From positions 1-47,891 of the forward strand of contig JAWQRN010000035.1 of NCBI GenBank assembly GCA_033557685.1: DNA of 47,891 nucleotides, given 5' to 3'. Position numbers and translations under genes: made by a program. This DNA comes from Sperchopsis tessellata. Taxonomy: Eukaryota; Arthropoda; Insecta; Coleoptera; Hydrophilidae. Every line of letters starts with the position of its first letter. The stretch's first letter is position 1. Below, in pieces: positions 46,975-47,891 of this stretch. The notes below the pieces were generated by a model. That model was not told where the DNA came from. It worked only from the letters and a program-made list of their open reading frames with translations, and did no database searches.

Positions 46975-47891
46975 GTCAAAGAACATTCCCCACCACTTGA
47001 TTAACTTCGTAGCACCAATAATAACGATAATACCTATGGTATTCCATATAGATTGGGAAACATTGTATATTTGGTACAAAATCAAAGATCACAAATAGAA
47101 ACATATAAAGCTAGAGAAAATCTAAGCTAGTATTTAATATTGCCTTAAAATTCCCAAGCAAGACAGAGTTGTGAAAAGGTGAAGTTACAAAAGTTAGTAT
47201 TTATGTAATATCTCGGAAACAGTTTTGAAAATATTAATTTACAAATTTTAAATAAAATTAATAGTTTTGGTAAATATTCAACAAAAATCCTAAGTTTTGC
47301 TAACTGTAGTTATCAAGATATTACTTTTAAAATTATACTAAGTTTTTAACAAATATCTTTTCCAAAATATTAATTAAAAACTATGATTAGCACCTCCTTT
47401 CTAGACCACAATCTTATCACATTTATAAACATTTTTTTGCCTAAAGTGATCTCTGAAATCAGTCTTGAAAAAATGTCACAACTCAACATGTACACAGGGT
47501 TATTCTAAATTGCTAGCGGGTACAGTTCACTGAGCTGAATTAAAACTACTTTGAAATATTGTTCTATCTTTATTATTAACACATTTAGTGCCAAAGATGC
47601 ATACATAGAATCCTTCCTACTAGTACCCAATTATTATACCAAGGAAGCCAAATATACACCCTGCACAATAAGAAAGATAAACATTTTATAACTGACTGAG
47701 TGATTTTTTATGTTTACTATCTCGTGCTAGTGTGTGCAAAGAATAATATTTTAATGAGAATAGTGACGGGTCTGAATTTTACATTACAATACAACACAAA
47801 CATATTAAATCAGTATAAGAATTTGTTGTTTCCTTGGCCGTACATAAATGTGTGATTTTAATATTTGATGAAAATCAAATATCAAGCAAAC
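46975..47891. other. AT-rich right end of window
   Basis: No gene. A segment from ACACAGGGTTATTCTAAATT (47495) to ATATACACCCTGCA (47652-47665) has weakly inverted CAGGGT/ACCCTG ends and may be a small DNA element of ~170 bp. Confidence 0.35.

Noticed and set aside
1..47891. CRISPR array, bacterial operon or phage features
   Set aside because: Introns, metazoan domains, pol III SINEs and LTR elements show nuclear eukaryotic DNA; no regularly spaced repeat array exists.

Overview
This is a eukaryotic, arthropod-like (most probably insect) nuclear window. It is very AT-rich, its genes are split by GT-AG introns, and it carries two recognisable metazoan genes: the 3' end of an Sbf (MTMR5/13-type) gene and a complete Traf6-type gene. 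The rest is mostly non-coding DNA and decayed transposable elements. There are no operons, ribosome binding sites, CRISPR arrays or rRNA. I cannot name the species.

Layout. 1-2755: upstream intron or flank of Sbf, with a ~520-bp fold-back element and a decayed retrotransposon protease on the minus strand. 2756-7143 (+): last seven Sbf exons, encoding the post-phosphatase helix, a C1 zinc finger and the C-terminal PH domain. A LINE tail sits in one intron. 7144-12936: convergent intergenic space with a decayed LINE reverse-transcriptase fragment. 12937-20608 (-): complete six-exon Traf6-like gene (398 codons: RING, two TRAF-type zinc fingers, short coiled coil, MATH domain). Its 4.4-kb first intron holds two tRNA-derived SINEs in opposite orientation around a hAT-like remnant. 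20609-23161: Traf6 upstream region, a second hAT remnant on the minus strand, a short tandem motif and a small MITE. 23162-29388: no supported gene. 29389-29540 (-): small terminal exon of an unidentified gene. 34196-35985 (-): one 1.8-kb terminal coding exon of an unrecognised acidic/Ser-rich protein with a lysine-rich tail. 36-48 kb: transposon-rich flank with fold-back elements, a mariner-like remnant and an LTR retrotransposon.

The most interesting item is the Ty3/gypsy-type LTR retrotransposon at 37864-41163. Both LTRs, a primer-binding site, gag, a decayed protease, the integrase C-terminal half and a polypurine tract are visible; the reverse transcriptase is missing. Between integrase and the 3' LTR, in the integrase reading frame, lies a macrodomain of the OARD1/TARG1 (Poa1p-like) ADP-ribose-hydrolase class. 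The lysine and aspartate equivalent to the TARG1 catalytic pair are still visible. This copy is dead, but its architecture suggests a family of retrotransposons that captured an ADP-ribosyl hydrolase and fused it to Pol.

The two known genes are not a functional unit. Sbf acts in Rab/phosphoinositide trafficking and Traf6 in Toll/IMD/JNK-type signalling; they are simply tail-to-tail neighbours.
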